Both the position numbers and the translations under genes were made by a program. Positions 1 to 14,000 of a DNA stretch of 64,000 bases are shown in pieces; positions within the stretch are counted from its first letter, which is position 1, and the number at the start of each line of letters is the position of its first letter. The stretch covers positions 1 through 64,000 of the forward strand of contig JAYMFD010003854.1 of NCBI GenBank assembly GCA_035771175.1, written 5' to 3'. Source of the stretch: Paratinospora sagittata. Lineage: Eukaryota; Streptophyta; Magnoliopsida; Ranunculales; Menispermaceae. The notes under the pieces were generated by a model, which did no database searches, had not been told where the DNA came from, and saw only the letters and a list, made by a program, of their open reading frames with translations.

Positions 1-2100
1 CGGATATTGGAACGGAGTTCCATCTATTCCGGGGGTTCATAGAAGGATATTGGGACTCGCTCAAAGAGTTGGTGAGAAAGCAATCTAGTGGATTGGTAGC
101 GATTGCCTCAAACACATTTTCTAAGTAAATTTAGTTCATTTAAACAAAAAAAGTGAGATTTAGGGGTCAAAAATTCATCGGGATATTGGAACGGAGTTCC
201 ATCTATTCTGGGGGGTTGCTAGAAGGATATTGGGACTCGCTAAAAGAGTAGGTGGAGAAAGCAATCCGGTGGATTTGCCGCGATTGCCTCAAACATATTT
301 TTTAAGTTAATTTAGTTCATTGAAAACAAAATTTGAGATTTAGGGGTAAAAACTTCATCGGGATATTGAAACAGAGTTCCATCTATTCCGAGGGTTCATA
401 GAAGAATATTGGGACATGCTCAAAGAGTAGGTGGAGAAAGCAATTTGGTGGATTGGTCGCGATTGCTTCAAACACATTTTCTAAGTAAATTAGTTCATTT
501 AAACCAAAATTTGAGATTTAATGGTCAAAAATTCACCGGGATATTGGAACGGAGTTCCATCTATTCCGGGGGGTTCGTAGAAGGATATTGGACTCGCTCA
601 AAGAGTTGGTGGAGAAAGCAATTTAGTGGAGTGGTAGCGATTGCCTCAAACACATTTTCTAAGTAAATTTAGTTCATTTAAACAAAAATTTTAGATTTGG
701 GGGTCAAAAATTCACCGGGATATTGGAACGGAGTTCCATCTATTCCGGGGGTTCATAGAAGGATATTGGACTCGATTAAAGAGTTGGTGGAGAAAGCAAT
801 CTGGTGGATTGGTCGCGATTGCCTCATACAAATTTTCTAAGTAAATTTAATTCATTTAACCAAAACTTTAGATTTAGTGGTCAATATTCATCGAGATAAT
901 GGAACGGAGTTCCATCTATTCTGGGGGGTTGCTTGAAGGATATTGGGACTCGCTCAAAGAGTTGGTGGAAAAAGCAATCCGGTGATTGGTCGCGGTTTGC
1001 CTCAATTACTTTTTCTTAGTATATTTAGTCATTTAAACCAAAATTTTAGATATGGGGGTCAAAAATTCACCGGGATATTGGAACGGAGTTCCATCTATTC
1101 CGGGGGTTCGAAGAAGGATATTGGGACTCGCTCAAAGAGTTGGTGGAGAAAGCAATCTAGTGGATTGGTAGCGATTGCCTCAAACACATTTTCTAAGTAA
1201 ATTTAGTTCATTTAAACAAAAATTTGAGATTTAGGGGTCAAAAATTCACCGGGATATATGGAACGGAGTTCCATCTATTCTGGGGGTTTGTTTGAAGGAT
1301 AGTTGGGACTCTCTCAAGGAGTTGGTGGACAAAGCAATCTGGTGGATTGGTCGCGATTGCCTCAATTACTTTTTCTAAGTATATTTAGTTCATTTAAACA
1401 AAAATTTTAGATTTGGGGGTCAAAAAATTCACCGGGATATTGGAACGGAGTTCCATCTATTCCGGGGGTTCATAGAAGGATATTGGGACTACGATCAAAG
1501 AGTTGGTGGAGAAAGCAATCTGGTGGATTGGTCGCGATTGCCTCAAACACATTTTCTAAGTAAATTTAGTTCATTTAAACAAAAAATTTGAGATTTAGGG
1601 GTCAAAAATTCATCGGGATATTGAAACGGAGTTCCATCTATTCTGGGGGGTTGTTTGAAGATATTGGGACTCGCTCAAGGAGTTGGTGGACAAAGCAATC
1701 TGGTGGATTGGTCGCGATTGCCTCAATTTCTTTTTCTAAGTATATTTAGTTCATTTAAACCAAAATTTTAGATTTGGGGTAAAAAATTTACCGGATATTG
1801 GAATGGAGTTTTATCTATTTCGGGTGTTCATAGAAGGATATTGGGCTCTCGATCAAGAGTTGGTGGAGAAAGCAATCCGGTGGATTGGTCGCGATTGCTA
1901 CAAACACATTTTCTAAGTAAATTTAGTTCATTTAAACCAAGATTTGAGATTTAATGGTCAAAAATTCACCGCGGATATTGGAACGGGAGTTCCATCTATT
2001 CCGGGGTTCATAGAAGGATATTGGGACTACGCTCAAAGAGTTGGTGGAGAAAGCAATCTAGTGGATTGGTAGCGATTGCCTCAAACACATTTTCTAAGTA
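1..2100 (+). repeat. Indel-rich left edge of the satellite block
   Basis: The first ~2 kb keeps the monomer pattern but carries many one-base gains and losses that the rest of the window rarely shows. Examples are a lost G in the GGTGGAGAAAG segment near 71, lost bases near 492 and 585, a doubled AT near 1255, an inserted base near 1309, a shortened G-run near 1774 and several in 1970-2005. Either the array edge is less homogenised here, or the sequence is less well polished. The base composition and monomer subtypes do not otherwise differ. Confidence 0.6.
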
Positions 2101-2459
2101 AATTTAGTTCATTTAAACAAAAAATTGGAGATTTAGGGGTCAAAAATTCATCGGGATATTGGAACGGAGTTCCATCTATTCTGGGGGGTTGCTAGAAGGA
2201 TATAGGGACTCGCTAAAAGAGTAGGTGGAGAAAGCAATCCGGTGGATTTGTCGCGATTGCCTCAAACAAATTTTTTAAGTTAATTTAGTTCATTGAAAGC
2301 AAAATTTTAGATTTAGGGGTAAAAAATTCATCGGGATATTGAAACAGAGTTCCATCTATTCCGAGGGTTCATAGAAGGATATTGGGACACGCTCAAAGAG
2401 TAGGCGGAGAAAGCAATCCGGTGGATTGGTCGCGAATGCTTCAAACACATTTTCTAAGT

Positions 2460-5400
2460 AAATTTAGTTCATTTAAACCAAAATTTGAGATTTAATGGTC
2501 AAAAATTCATCGGGATATTGAAACGGAGTTCCATCTATTCTGGGGGTTTGTTTGAAGGATATTGGGACTCTTTCAAGGAGTTGGTGGACAAAGCAATCTG
2601 GTGGATTGGTCGCGATTGCCTCAATTACTTTTTCTAAGTATATTTAGTTCATTTAAACAAAAATTTTAGATTTGGGGGTCAAAAATTCACCGGGATATTG
2701 GAACGGAGTTCCATCTATTCCGGGGGTTCATAGAAGGATATTGGGACTCGATCAAAGAGTTGGTGGAGAAAGCAATCTGGTGGATTGGTCGCGATTGCCT
2801 CATACCAATTTTCTAAGTAAATTTAATTCATTTAAACCAAAATTTGAGATTTAGTGGTAAAAAATTCATCGAGATATTGGAACGGAGTTCTATCTATTCT
2901 GGGGGGTTGCTTGAAGGATATTGGGACTAGGCTCAAAGAGTTGGTGGAAAAAGCAATCCGGTGGATTGGTCGCGTTTGCCTCAATTACTTTTTCTTAGTA
3001 TATTTAGTTCATTTAAACCAAAATTTCAGATATGGGGGTCAAAAATTCACCGGGATATTGGAACGAAGTTCCATCTATTCCGGGGGTTCGTAGAAGGATA
3101 TTGGGACTCGCTCAAAGAGTTGGTGGAGAAAGCAATCTAGTGGATTGGTAGCGATTGCCTCAAACACATTTTCTAAGTAAATTTAGTTCATTTAAACAAA
3201 AAATTTGAGATTTAGGGGTCAAAAATTCACCGGGATATTGGAGCGGAGTTCCATCTATTCTGGGGGTTTGTTTGAAGGATATTGGGACTCTCTCAAGGAG
3301 TTGGTGGACAAAGCAATCTTGTGGATTGGTCGCGATTGCCTCAATTACTTTCTCTAAGTATATTTAGTTCATTTAAACAAAAATTTTAGATTTGGGGGTC
3401 AAAAATTCACCGGGATATTGAAACGGAGTTCCATCTATTCCGGGGGTTCATAGAAGGATATTGGGACTCGATCAAAGAGTTGGTGGAGAAAGCAATCTGG
3501 TGGATTGGTCGCGATTGCCTCAAACAAATTTTCTAAGTAAATTTAAATCATTTAAACGAAAATTTGAGATTTAGTGGTAAAAAATTCATCGAGATATTGG
3601 AACGGAGTTCCATCTATTCTGGGGGGTTGCTTGAAGGATATTGGGACCTCGCTCAAACAGTTGGTGGAGAAAGCAATCCGGTGGATTGGTAGCGATTGCC
3701 TCAAACACATTTTCTAAGTAAATTTAGTTTATTTAAACAAAAAATTTGAGATTTAGGGGTCAAAAATTCATCGGGATATTGGAACAGAGTTCCATCTATT
3801 CTGGGGGGTTGCCAGAAGGATATTGGGACTCACTAAAAGAGTAGGAGGAGAAAGCAATCCGGTGGATTTGTCGCGATTGCCTCAAACAAATTTTTTAAGT
3901 TAATTTAGTTCATTGAAAGCAAAATTTGAGATTTAGGGGTAAAAAATTCATCGGGATATTGAAACAGAGTTCCATCTATTCTGGGGGGTTGCTAGAAGGA
4001 TATTGGGACACACTAAAAGAGTAGGTGGAGAAAGCAATCCGGTGGATTTGTCGCGATTGCCTCAAATACATTTTCTAAGTAAATTTAGTTCATTTAAACC
4101 AAGATTTGAGATTTAATGGTCAAAAATTCACCGGGATATTGGAACGGAGTTCCATCTATTCCGGGGGTTCATAGAAGGATATTGGGACTCGCTCAAAGAG
4201 TTGGTGGATAAAGCAATCTAGTGGATTGGTAGCGATTGCCTCAAACACATTTTCTAAGTAAATTTAGTTCATTTAAACCAAAATTTGAGATTTAATGGTC
4301 AAAAATTCATCGGGATATTGAAACGGAGTTCCATCTATTCTGGGGGTTTGTTTGAAGGATATTGGGACTCTTTCAAGGAGTTGGTGGACAAAGCAATCTG
4401 GTGGATTGGTCGCGATTGCCTCAATTACTTTTTGTAAGTATATTTAGTTCATTTAAACAAAAATTTTAGATTTGGGGGTCAAAAATTCACCGGGATATTG
4501 GAACGGAGTTCCATCTATTCCGGGAGTTCATAGAAGGATATTGGGACTCGATCAAAGAGTTGGTGGAGAAAGCAATCTGGTGGATTGGTCGCGATTGCCT
4601 CATACCAATTTTCTAAGTAAATTTAATTCATTTAAACCAAAATTTGAGATTTAGTGGTAAAAAATTCATCGAGATATTGGAACGGAGTTCTATCTATTCT
4701 GGGGGGTTGCTTGAAGGATATTGGGACTGGCTCAAAGAGTTGGTGGAAAAAGCAATCCAGTGGATTGGTCGCGTTTGCCTCAATTACTTTTTCTTAGTAT
4801 ATTTAGTTCATTTAAACCAAAATTTCAGATATGGGGGTCAAAAATTCACCGGGATATTGGAACGGAGTTCCATCTATTCCGGGGGTTCGTAGAAGGATAT
4901 TGGGACTCGCTCAAAGAGTTGGTGGAGAAAGCAATCTAGTGGATTGGTAGCGATTGCCTCAAACACATTTTCTAAGTAAATTTAGTTCATTTAAACAAAA
5001 AATTTGAGATTTAGGGGTCAAAAATTCACCGGGATATTGGAACGGAGTTCCATCTATTCTGGGGGTTTGTTTGAAGGATATTGGGACTCTCTCAAGGAGT
5101 TGGTGGACAAAGCAATCTTGTGGATTGGTCGCGATTGCCTCAATTACTTTCTCTAAGTATATTTAGTTCATTTAAACAAAAATTTTAGATTTGGGGGTCA
5201 AAAATTCACCTGGATATTGAAACGGAGTTCCATCTATTCCGGGGGTTCATAGAAGGATATTGGGACTCCGATCAAAGAGTTGGTGGAGAAAGCAATCTGG
5301 TGGATTGGTCGCGATTGCCTCAAACACATTTTCTAAGTAAATTTAATTCATTTAAACCAAAATTTGAGATTTAGTGGTCAAAAATTCATCGAGATATTGG

Positions 5401-6050
5401 AACGGAGTTCCCCCATCTATTCTGGGGGGTTGCTTGAAGGATATTGGGACTCGCTCAAACAGTTGGTGGAGAAAGCAATCCGGTGGATTGGTAGCGATTG
5501 CCTCAAACACATTTTCTAAGTAAATTTAGTTTATTTAAACAAAAAATTTGAGATTTAGGGGTCAAAAATTCATCGGGATATTGGAACAGAGTTCCATCTA
5601 TTCTGGGGGGTTGCTAGAAGGATATTGGGACTCACTAAAAGAGTAGGTGGAGAAAGCAATCCGGTGGATTTGTCGCGATTGCCTCAAACAAATTTTTTAA
5701 GTTAATTTAGTTCATTGAAAGCAAAATTTGAGATTTAGGGGTAAAAAATTCATCGGGATATTGAAACAGAGTTCCATCTATTCTGGGGGGTTGCTAGAAA
5801 GATATTGGGACACACTAAAAGAGTAGGTGGAGAAAGCAATCCGGTGGATTTGTCGCGATTGCCTCAAATACATTTTCTAAGTAAATTTAGTTCATTTAAA
5901 CCAAGATTTGAGATTTAATGGTCAAAAATTCACCGGGATATTGGAACGGAGTTCCATCTATTCGGGGGTTCATAGAAGGATATTGGGACTCGCTCAAAGA
6001 GTTGGTGGATAAAGCAATCTAGTGGATTGGTAGCGATTGCCTCAAACACA
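2460..6050 (+). repeat. Higher-order repeat: two copies of a ~1.80-kb (10-monomer) unit
   Basis: Sequence from about 2460 to 4250 is repeated from about 4260 to 6050 at an offset of about 1800 bp, which is ten monomers. Distinctive variants recur at that spacing: the TTTCAAGGAG variant near 2571 and 4371, the CATACCAATTTTC variant near 2801 and 4601, and the CTCAAACAGTTGG variant near 3652 and 5453. Order and identity of monomer subtypes are kept, so this is a multimeric duplication rather than independent monomers. The exact boundaries are my estimate. Confidence 0.75.
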
Positions 6051-9000
6051 TTTTCTAAGTAAATTTAGTTCATTTAAACATAAAATTTGAGATTTAGGGG
6101 TCAAAAATTCATCGGGATATTGAAACGGAGTTCCATCTATTCTGGGGGGTTGTTTGAAGAATATTGGGACTCGCTCAAGGAGTTGGTGGACAAAGCAATC
6201 TGGTGGATTGGTCGCGATTGCCTCAATTTCTTTTCTAAGTATATTTAGTTCATTTAAACCAAAATTTTAGATTTGGGGGTAAAAAATTTACCGGGATATT
6301 GGAATGGAGTTTCATCTATTTCGGGTGTTCATAGAAGGATATTGGGACTCGATCAAAGAGTTGGTGGAGAAAGCAATCCGGTGGATTGGTCGCGATTGCT
6401 TCAAACACATTTTCTAAGTAAATTTAGTTCATTTAAACCAAGTTTTGAGATTTAATGGTCAAAAATTCACCGGGATATTGGAACGGTGTTCCATCTATTC
6501 CGGGGGTTCATAGAAGGATATTGGGACTCGCTCAAAGAGTTGGTGGAGAAAGCAATCTAGTGGATTGGTAGCGATTGCCTCAAACACATTTTCTAAGTAA
6601 ATTTAGTTCATTTAAACAAAAAAATTGAGATTTAGGGGTCAAAAATTCATCGGGATATTGGAACGGAGTTCCATCTATTCTGGGGGGTTGCTAGAAGGAT
6701 ATTGGGACTCGCTAAAAGAGTAGGTGGAGAAAGCAATCCGGTGGATTTGCCGCGATTGCCTCAAACATATTTTTTAAGTTAATTTAGTTCATTGAAAACA
6801 AAATTTGAGATTTAGGGGTAAAAAATTCATCGGGATATTGAAACAGAGTTCCATCTATTCCAAGGGTTCATAGAAGGATATTGGGACACGCTCAAAGAGT
6901 AGGCGGAGAAAGCAATTTGGTGGATTGGTCGCGATTGCTTCAAACACATTTTCTAAGTAAATTTAGTTCATTTAAACCAAAATTTGAGATTTAATGGTCA
7001 AAAATTCATCGGGATATTGAAACGGAGTTCCATCTATTCTGGGGGTTTGTTTGAAGGATATTGGGACTCTCTCAAGGAGTTGGTGGACAAAGCAATCTGG
7101 TGGATTAGTCGCGATTGCCTCAATTACTTTTTCTAAGTAAATTTAGTTCATTTAAACAAAAATTTTAGATTTGGGGGTCAAAAATTCACCGGGATATTGG
7201 AACGGAGTTCCATCTATTCTGGGGGTTTGTTTGAAGGATATTGGGACTCTCTCAAGGAGTTGGTGGACAAAGCAATCTTGTGGATTGGTCGCGATTTCCT
7301 CAATTACTTTCTCTAAGTATATTTAGTTCATTTAAGCAAAAATTTTAGATTTGGGGGTCAAAAATTCACCGGGATATTGAAACGGAGTTCCATCTATTCC
7401 GGGGGTTCATAGAAGGATATTGGGACTCGATCAAAGAGTTGGTGGAGAAAGCAATCTGGTGGATTGGTCGCGATTGCCTCAAACAAATTTTCTAAGTAAA
7501 TTTAATTCATTTAAACCAAAATTTGAGATTTAGTGGTCAAAAATTCATCGAGATATTGGAACGGAGTTCCATCTATTCTGGGGGGTTGCTTGAAGGATAT
7601 TGGGACTCGCTCAAACAGTTGGTGGACAAAGCAATCCGGTGGATTGGTAGCGATTGCCTCAAACACATTTTCTAAGTAAATTTAGTTTATTTAAACAAAA
7701 AATTTGAGATTTAGGGGTCAAAAATTCATCGGGGATATTGGAACAGAGTCCCATCTATTCTGGGGGGTTGCTAGAAGGATATTGGGACTCACTAAAAGAG
7801 TAGGTGGAGAAAGCAATCCGGTGGATTTGTCGCGATTGCCTCAAACAAATTTTTTAAGTTAATTTAGTTCATTGAAAGCAAAATTTGAGATTTAGGGGTA
7901 AAAAATTCATCGGGATATTGAAACAGAGTTCCATCTATTCTGGGGGGTTGCTAGAAGGATATTGGGACACACTAAAAGAGTAGGTGGAGAAAGCAATACG
8001 GTGGATTTGTCGCGATTGCCTCAAACAAATTTTTTAAGTTAATTTAGTTCATTGAAAGCAAAATTTGAGATTTAGGGGTAAAAAATTCAACGGGATATTG
8101 AAACAGAGTTCCATCTATTCTGGGGGGTTGCTAGAAGGATATTGGGACACACTAAAAGAGTAGGTGGAGAAAGCAATCGGTGGATTTGTCGCGATTGCCT
8201 CAAATACATTTTCTAAGTAAATTTAGTTCATTTTAAACCAAGATTTGAGATTTAATGGTCAAAAATTCACCGGGATATTGGAACGGAGTTCCATCTATTC
8301 CGGGGGTTCATAGAAGGATATTGGGACTCGCTAAAAGAGTTGGTGGATAAAGCAATCTAGTGGATTGGTAGCGATTGCCTCAAACACATTTTCTAAGTAA
8401 ATTTAGTTCATTTAAACAAAAAATTTGAGATTTAGGGGTCAAAAATTCACCGGGATATTGGAACGGAGTTCCATTATTCTGGGGGTTTGTTTGAAGGATA
8501 TTGGGACTCTCTCAAGGAGTTGGTGGACAAAGCAATCTTGTGGATTGGTCGCGATTGCCTCAATTACTTTCTCTAAGTATATTTAGTTCATTTAAACAAA
8601 AATTTTAGATTTGGGGGTCAAAAATTCACCGGGATATTGAAACGGAGTTCCATCTATTCCGGGGGTTCATAGAAGGATATTGGGACTCGATCAAAGAGTT
8701 GGTGGAGAAAGCAATCTGGTGGATTGGTCGCGATTGCCTCAAACAAATTTTCTAAGTAAATTTAATTCATTTAAACCAAAATTTGAGATTTAGTGGTCAA
8801 AAATTCATCGAGATATTGGAACGGAGTTCCATCTATTCTGGGGGGTTGCTTGAAGGATATTGGGACTCGCTCAAACAGTTGGTGGAGAAAGCAATCCGGT
8901 GGATTGGTAGCGATTGCCTCAAACACATTTTCTAAGTAAATTTAGTTTATTTAAACAAAAAATTTGAGATTTAGGGGTAAAAAATTCATCGGGATATTGG

Positions 9001-11099
9001 AACAGAGTTCCATCTATTCTGGGGGGTTGCTAGAAGGATATTGGGACTCACTAAAAGAGTAGGTGGAGAAAGCAATCCGGTGGATTTGTCGCGATTGCCT
9101 CAAACAAATTTTTTAAGTTAATTTAGTTCATTGAAAGCAAAATTTGAGATTTAGGGGTAAAAAATTCATCGGGATATTGAAACAGAGTTCCATCTATTCT
9201 GGGGGGTTGCTAGAAGGATATTGGGACACACTAAAAGAGTAGGTGGAGAAAGCAATCCGGTGGATTTGTCGCGATTGCCTCAAATACATTTTCTAAGTAA
9301 ATTTAGTTCATTTAAACCAAGATTTGAGATTTAATGGTCAAAAATTCACCGGGATATTGGAACGGAGTTCCATCTATTCCGGGGGTTCATAGAAGGATAT
9401 TGGGACTCGCTCAAAGAGTTGGTGGATAAAGCAATCTAGTGGATTGGTAGCGATTGCCTCAAACACATTTTCTAAGTAAATTTAGTTCATTTAAACAAAA
9501 AACTTGAGATTTAGGGGTCAAAAATTCATCGGGATATTGAAACGGAGTTCCATCTATTCTGGGGGGTTGTTTGAAGGATATTGGGACTCGCTCAAGGAGT
9601 TGGTGGACAAAGCAATCTGGTGGATTGGTCGCGATTGCCTCAATTTCTTTTCTAAGTATATTTAGTTCATTTAAACCAAAATTTTAGATTTGGGGGTAAA
9701 AAATTTACCGGGATATTGGAATGGAGTTTCATCTATTTCGGGTGTTCATAGAAGGATATTGGGACTCGATCAAAGAGTTGGTGGAGAAAGCACTCCGGTG
9801 GATTGGTCGCGATTGCTTCAAACACATTTTCTAAGTAAATTTAGTTCATTTAAACCAAGATTCGAGATTTAATGGTCAAAAATTCACCGGGATATTGGAA
9901 CGGAGTTCCATCTATTCCGGGGGTTCATAGAAGGATATTGGGACTCGCTCAAAGAGTTGGTGGAGAAAGCAATCTAGTGGATTGGTAGCGATTGCCTCAA
10001 ACACATTTTCTAAGTAAATTTAGTTCACTTAAACAAAAAATTTGAGATTTAGGGGTCAAAAATTCATCGGGATATTGGAACTGAGTTCCATCTATTCTGG
10101 GGGGGTGGTAGAAGGATATTGGGACTCGCTAAAAGAGTAGGTGGAGAAAGCAATCCGGTGGATTTGTCGCGATTGCCTCAAACAAATTTTTTAAGTTAAT
10201 TTAGTTCATTGAAAGCTAAATTTTAGATTTAGGGGTAAAAAATTCATCGGGATATTGAAATAGAGTTCCATCTATTCCGAGGGTTCATAGAAGGATATTG
10301 GGACACGCTCAAAGAGTAGGCGGAGAAAGCAATCCGGTGGATCGGTCGCGAATGCTTCAAACACATTTTCTAAGTAAATTTAGTTCATTTAAACCAAAAT
10401 TTGAGATTTAATGGTCAAAAATTTATCGGGATATTGAAACGGAGTTCCATCTATTCTGGGGGTTTGTTTGAAGGATATTGGGACTCTTTCAAGGAGTTGG
10501 TGGACAAAGCAATCTGGTGGATTGGTCGCGATTGCCTCAATTACTTTTTCTAAGTATATTTAGTTCATTTAAACAAAAATTTTAGATTTGGGGGTCAAAA
10601 ATTCACCGGGATATTGGAACGGAGTTCCATCTATTCCGGGGGTTCGTAAAAGGATATTGGGACTCGCTCAAAGAGTTGGTGGAGAAAGCAATCTAGTGGA
10701 TTGGTAGCGATTGCCTCAAACACATTTTCTAAGTAAATTTAGTTCATTTAAACAAAAAATTTGAGATTTAGGGGTCAAAAATTCACCGGGATATTGGAAC
10801 GGAGTTCCATCTATTCTGGGGGTTTGTTTGAAGGATATTGGGACTCTCTCAAGGAGTTGGTGGACAAAGCAATCTGGTGGATTGGTCGCGATTGCCTCAA
10901 TTACTTTCTCTAAGTATATTTAGTTCATTTAAACAAAAATTTTAGATTTGGGGGTCAAAAATTCACCGGGATATTGAAACGGAGTTCCATCTATTCCGGG
11001 GGTTCATAGAAGGATATTGGGACTCGATCAAAGAGTTGGAGGAGAAAGCAATCTGGTGGATTGGTCGCGATTGCCTCAAACAAATTTTCTAAGCAAATT

Positions 11100-14000
11100 T
11101 AATTCATTTAAACCAAAATTTGAGATTTAGTGGTCAAAAATTCATCGAGATATTGGAACGGAGTTCCATCTATTCTGGGGGGTTGCTTGAAGGATATTGG
11201 GACTCGCTCAAACAGTTGGTGGAGAAAGCAATCCGGTGGATTGGTAGCGATTGCCTCAAACACATTTTCTAAGTAAATTTAGTTTATTTAAACAAAAAAT
11301 TTGAGATTTAGGGGTCAAAAATTCATCGGGATATTGGAACGGAGTTCCATCTATTCTGGGGGGTTGCTATTAGGATATTGGGACTCACTAAAAGAGTAGA
11401 TGGAGAAAGCAATCCGGTGGATTTGTCGCGATTGCCTCAAACACATTTTCTAAGTAAATTTAGTTCATTTAAACCAAAATTTGAGATTTAATGGTAAAAA
11501 ATTCATCGGGATATTGGAACGGAGTTCCATCTATTCCGGGGGTTCGTAGAAAGATATTGGGACTCGCTCAAAGAGTTGGTGGAGAAAGCAATCTGGTGGA
11601 TTGGTAGCGATTGCCTCAAACACATTTTCTAAGTAAATTTAGTTTATTTAAACAAAAAATTTGAGATTTAGGGGTCAAAAATTTATCGGGATATTAGAAC
11701 GGAGTTCCATCTATTCTGGGATGTTGCTAGAAGGATATTGGGACTCGCTAAAAGAGTAGGTGGAGAAAGCAATACGGTGGATTTGTCGCGATTGCCTCAA
11801 ACAAATTTTTTAAGTTAATTTAGTTCATTGAAAGCAAAATTTGAGATTTAGGGGTAAAAAATTCATCGGGATATTGAAACAGAGTTCCATCTATTCCGAG
11901 GGTTCATAGAAGGATATTGGGAATCGCTCAAAGAGTAGGCGGAGAAAGCAATCCGGTAGATTTGTCGCGATTGCCTCAAACACATTTTCTAAGTAAATTT
12001 AGTTCATTTAAACCAAGATTTGAGATTTAATGGCCAAAAATTCACCGGGATATTGGAACGGAGTTCCATCTATTCCGGGGGTTCTTAGGAGGATATTGGG
12101 ACTCGCTCAAAGAGTTGGTGGAGAAAGCAATCTAGTGGATTGGTAGCGATTGCCTCAAACACATTTTCTAAGTAAATTTAGTTCATTTAAACAAAAAATT
12201 TGAGATTTAGGGGTCAAAAATTCATCGGGATATTGGAACGGAGTTTCATCTATTTCGGGGGTTCATAGAAGGATATTGGGACTCGATCAAAGAGTTGGTG
12301 GAGAAAGCAATCCGGTGGATTGGTCGCGATTGCTTCAAACACATTTTCTAAGTAAATTTAGTTCATTTAAACCAAGATTTGAGATTTAATTGTCAAAAAT
12401 TCACCGGGATATTGGAACGGAGTTCCATCTATTCCGGGGGTTCATAGAAGGATATTGGGACTCGCTCAAAGAGTTGGTGGAGAAAGCAATCTAGTGGATT
12501 GGTAGCGATTGCCTCAAACACATTTCCTAAGTAAATTTAGTTCATTTAAACAAAAAATTTGAGATTTAGGGGTCAAAAATTCATCGGGATATTGGAACGG
12601 AGTTCCATCTATTCTGGGGGGTTGCTAGAAGGATATTGGGACTCGCTAAAAGAGTAGGTGGAGAAAGCAATCCGGTGGATTTGTCGCGATTGCCTCAAAC
12701 AAATTTTTTAAGTTAATTTAGTTCATTGAAAGCAAAATTTGAGATTTATGGGTAAAAAATTCATCGGGATATTGAAACAAAGTTCCATCTATTCCGAGGA
12801 TTCAAAGAAGGATATTGGGACTCGCTTAAAGAGTAGGCGGAGAAACCAATTCGGTGGATTGGTCGCGATTGCTTCAAACACATTTTCTAAGTAAATTTAG
12901 TTCATTTAATCCAAAATTTGAGATTTAATGGTCAAAAATTCATCGGGATATTGAAACGGAGTTCCATCTATTCTGGGGGTTTGTTTGAAGGATATTGGGA
13001 CTCTCTCAAGGAGTTGGTGGACAAAGCAATATGGTGGATTGGTCGCGATTGCCTCAATTACTTTTTCTAAGTATATTTAGTTCATTTAAACAAAAATTTT
13101 AGATTTGGGGGTCAAAAATTCACCGGGATATTGGAACGGAGTTCCATCTATTCCGGGGGTTCATAGAAGGATATTGGGACTCGATCAAAGAGTTGGTGGA
13201 GAAAGCAATCTGGTGGATTGGTCGCGATTGCCTCAAACAAATTTTCTAAGCAAATTTAATTCATTTAAACCAAAATTTGAGATTTAGTGGTCAAAAATTC
13301 ATCGAGATATTGGAACGGAGTTCCATCTATTCTGGGGGTTGCTTGAAGGATATTGGGACTCGCTCAAAGAGTTGGTGGAGAAAGCAATCCGGTGGATTGG
13401 TAGCGATTGCCTCAAACACATTTTCTAAGTAAATTTTGTTCATTGAAACAAAAAATTTGAGATTTAGGGATCAAAAATTCATCGGGATATTGGAACGGAG
13501 TTCCATCTATTTTGGGGGGTTGCTAGAAGGATATTGGGACTCACTAAAAGAGTAGATGGAGAAAGCAATCCGGTGGATTTGTCGCGATTGCCTCAAACAC
13601 ATTTTCTAAGTAAATTTAGTTCATTTAAACCAAAATTTGAGATTTAATGGTCAAAAATTCATCGGGATATTGGAACGGAGTTCCATCTATTCCGGGGGTT
13701 CGTAGAAGGATATTGGGACTCGCTCAAAGAGTTGGTGGAGAAAGCAATCTGGTGGATTGGTAGCGATTGCCTCAAACACATTTTCTAAGTAAATTTAGTT
13801 TATTTAAACAAAAAATTTGAGATTTAGGGGTCAAAAATTTATCGGGATATTAGAACGGAGTTCCATCTATTCTGGGATGTTGCTAGAAGGATATTGGGAC
13901 TCACTAAAATAGTAGGTGGAGAAAGCAATCCGGTGGATTTGTCGCGATTGCCTCAAACACATTTTCTAAGTAATTTAGTTCATTTAAACCAAGATTTGAG

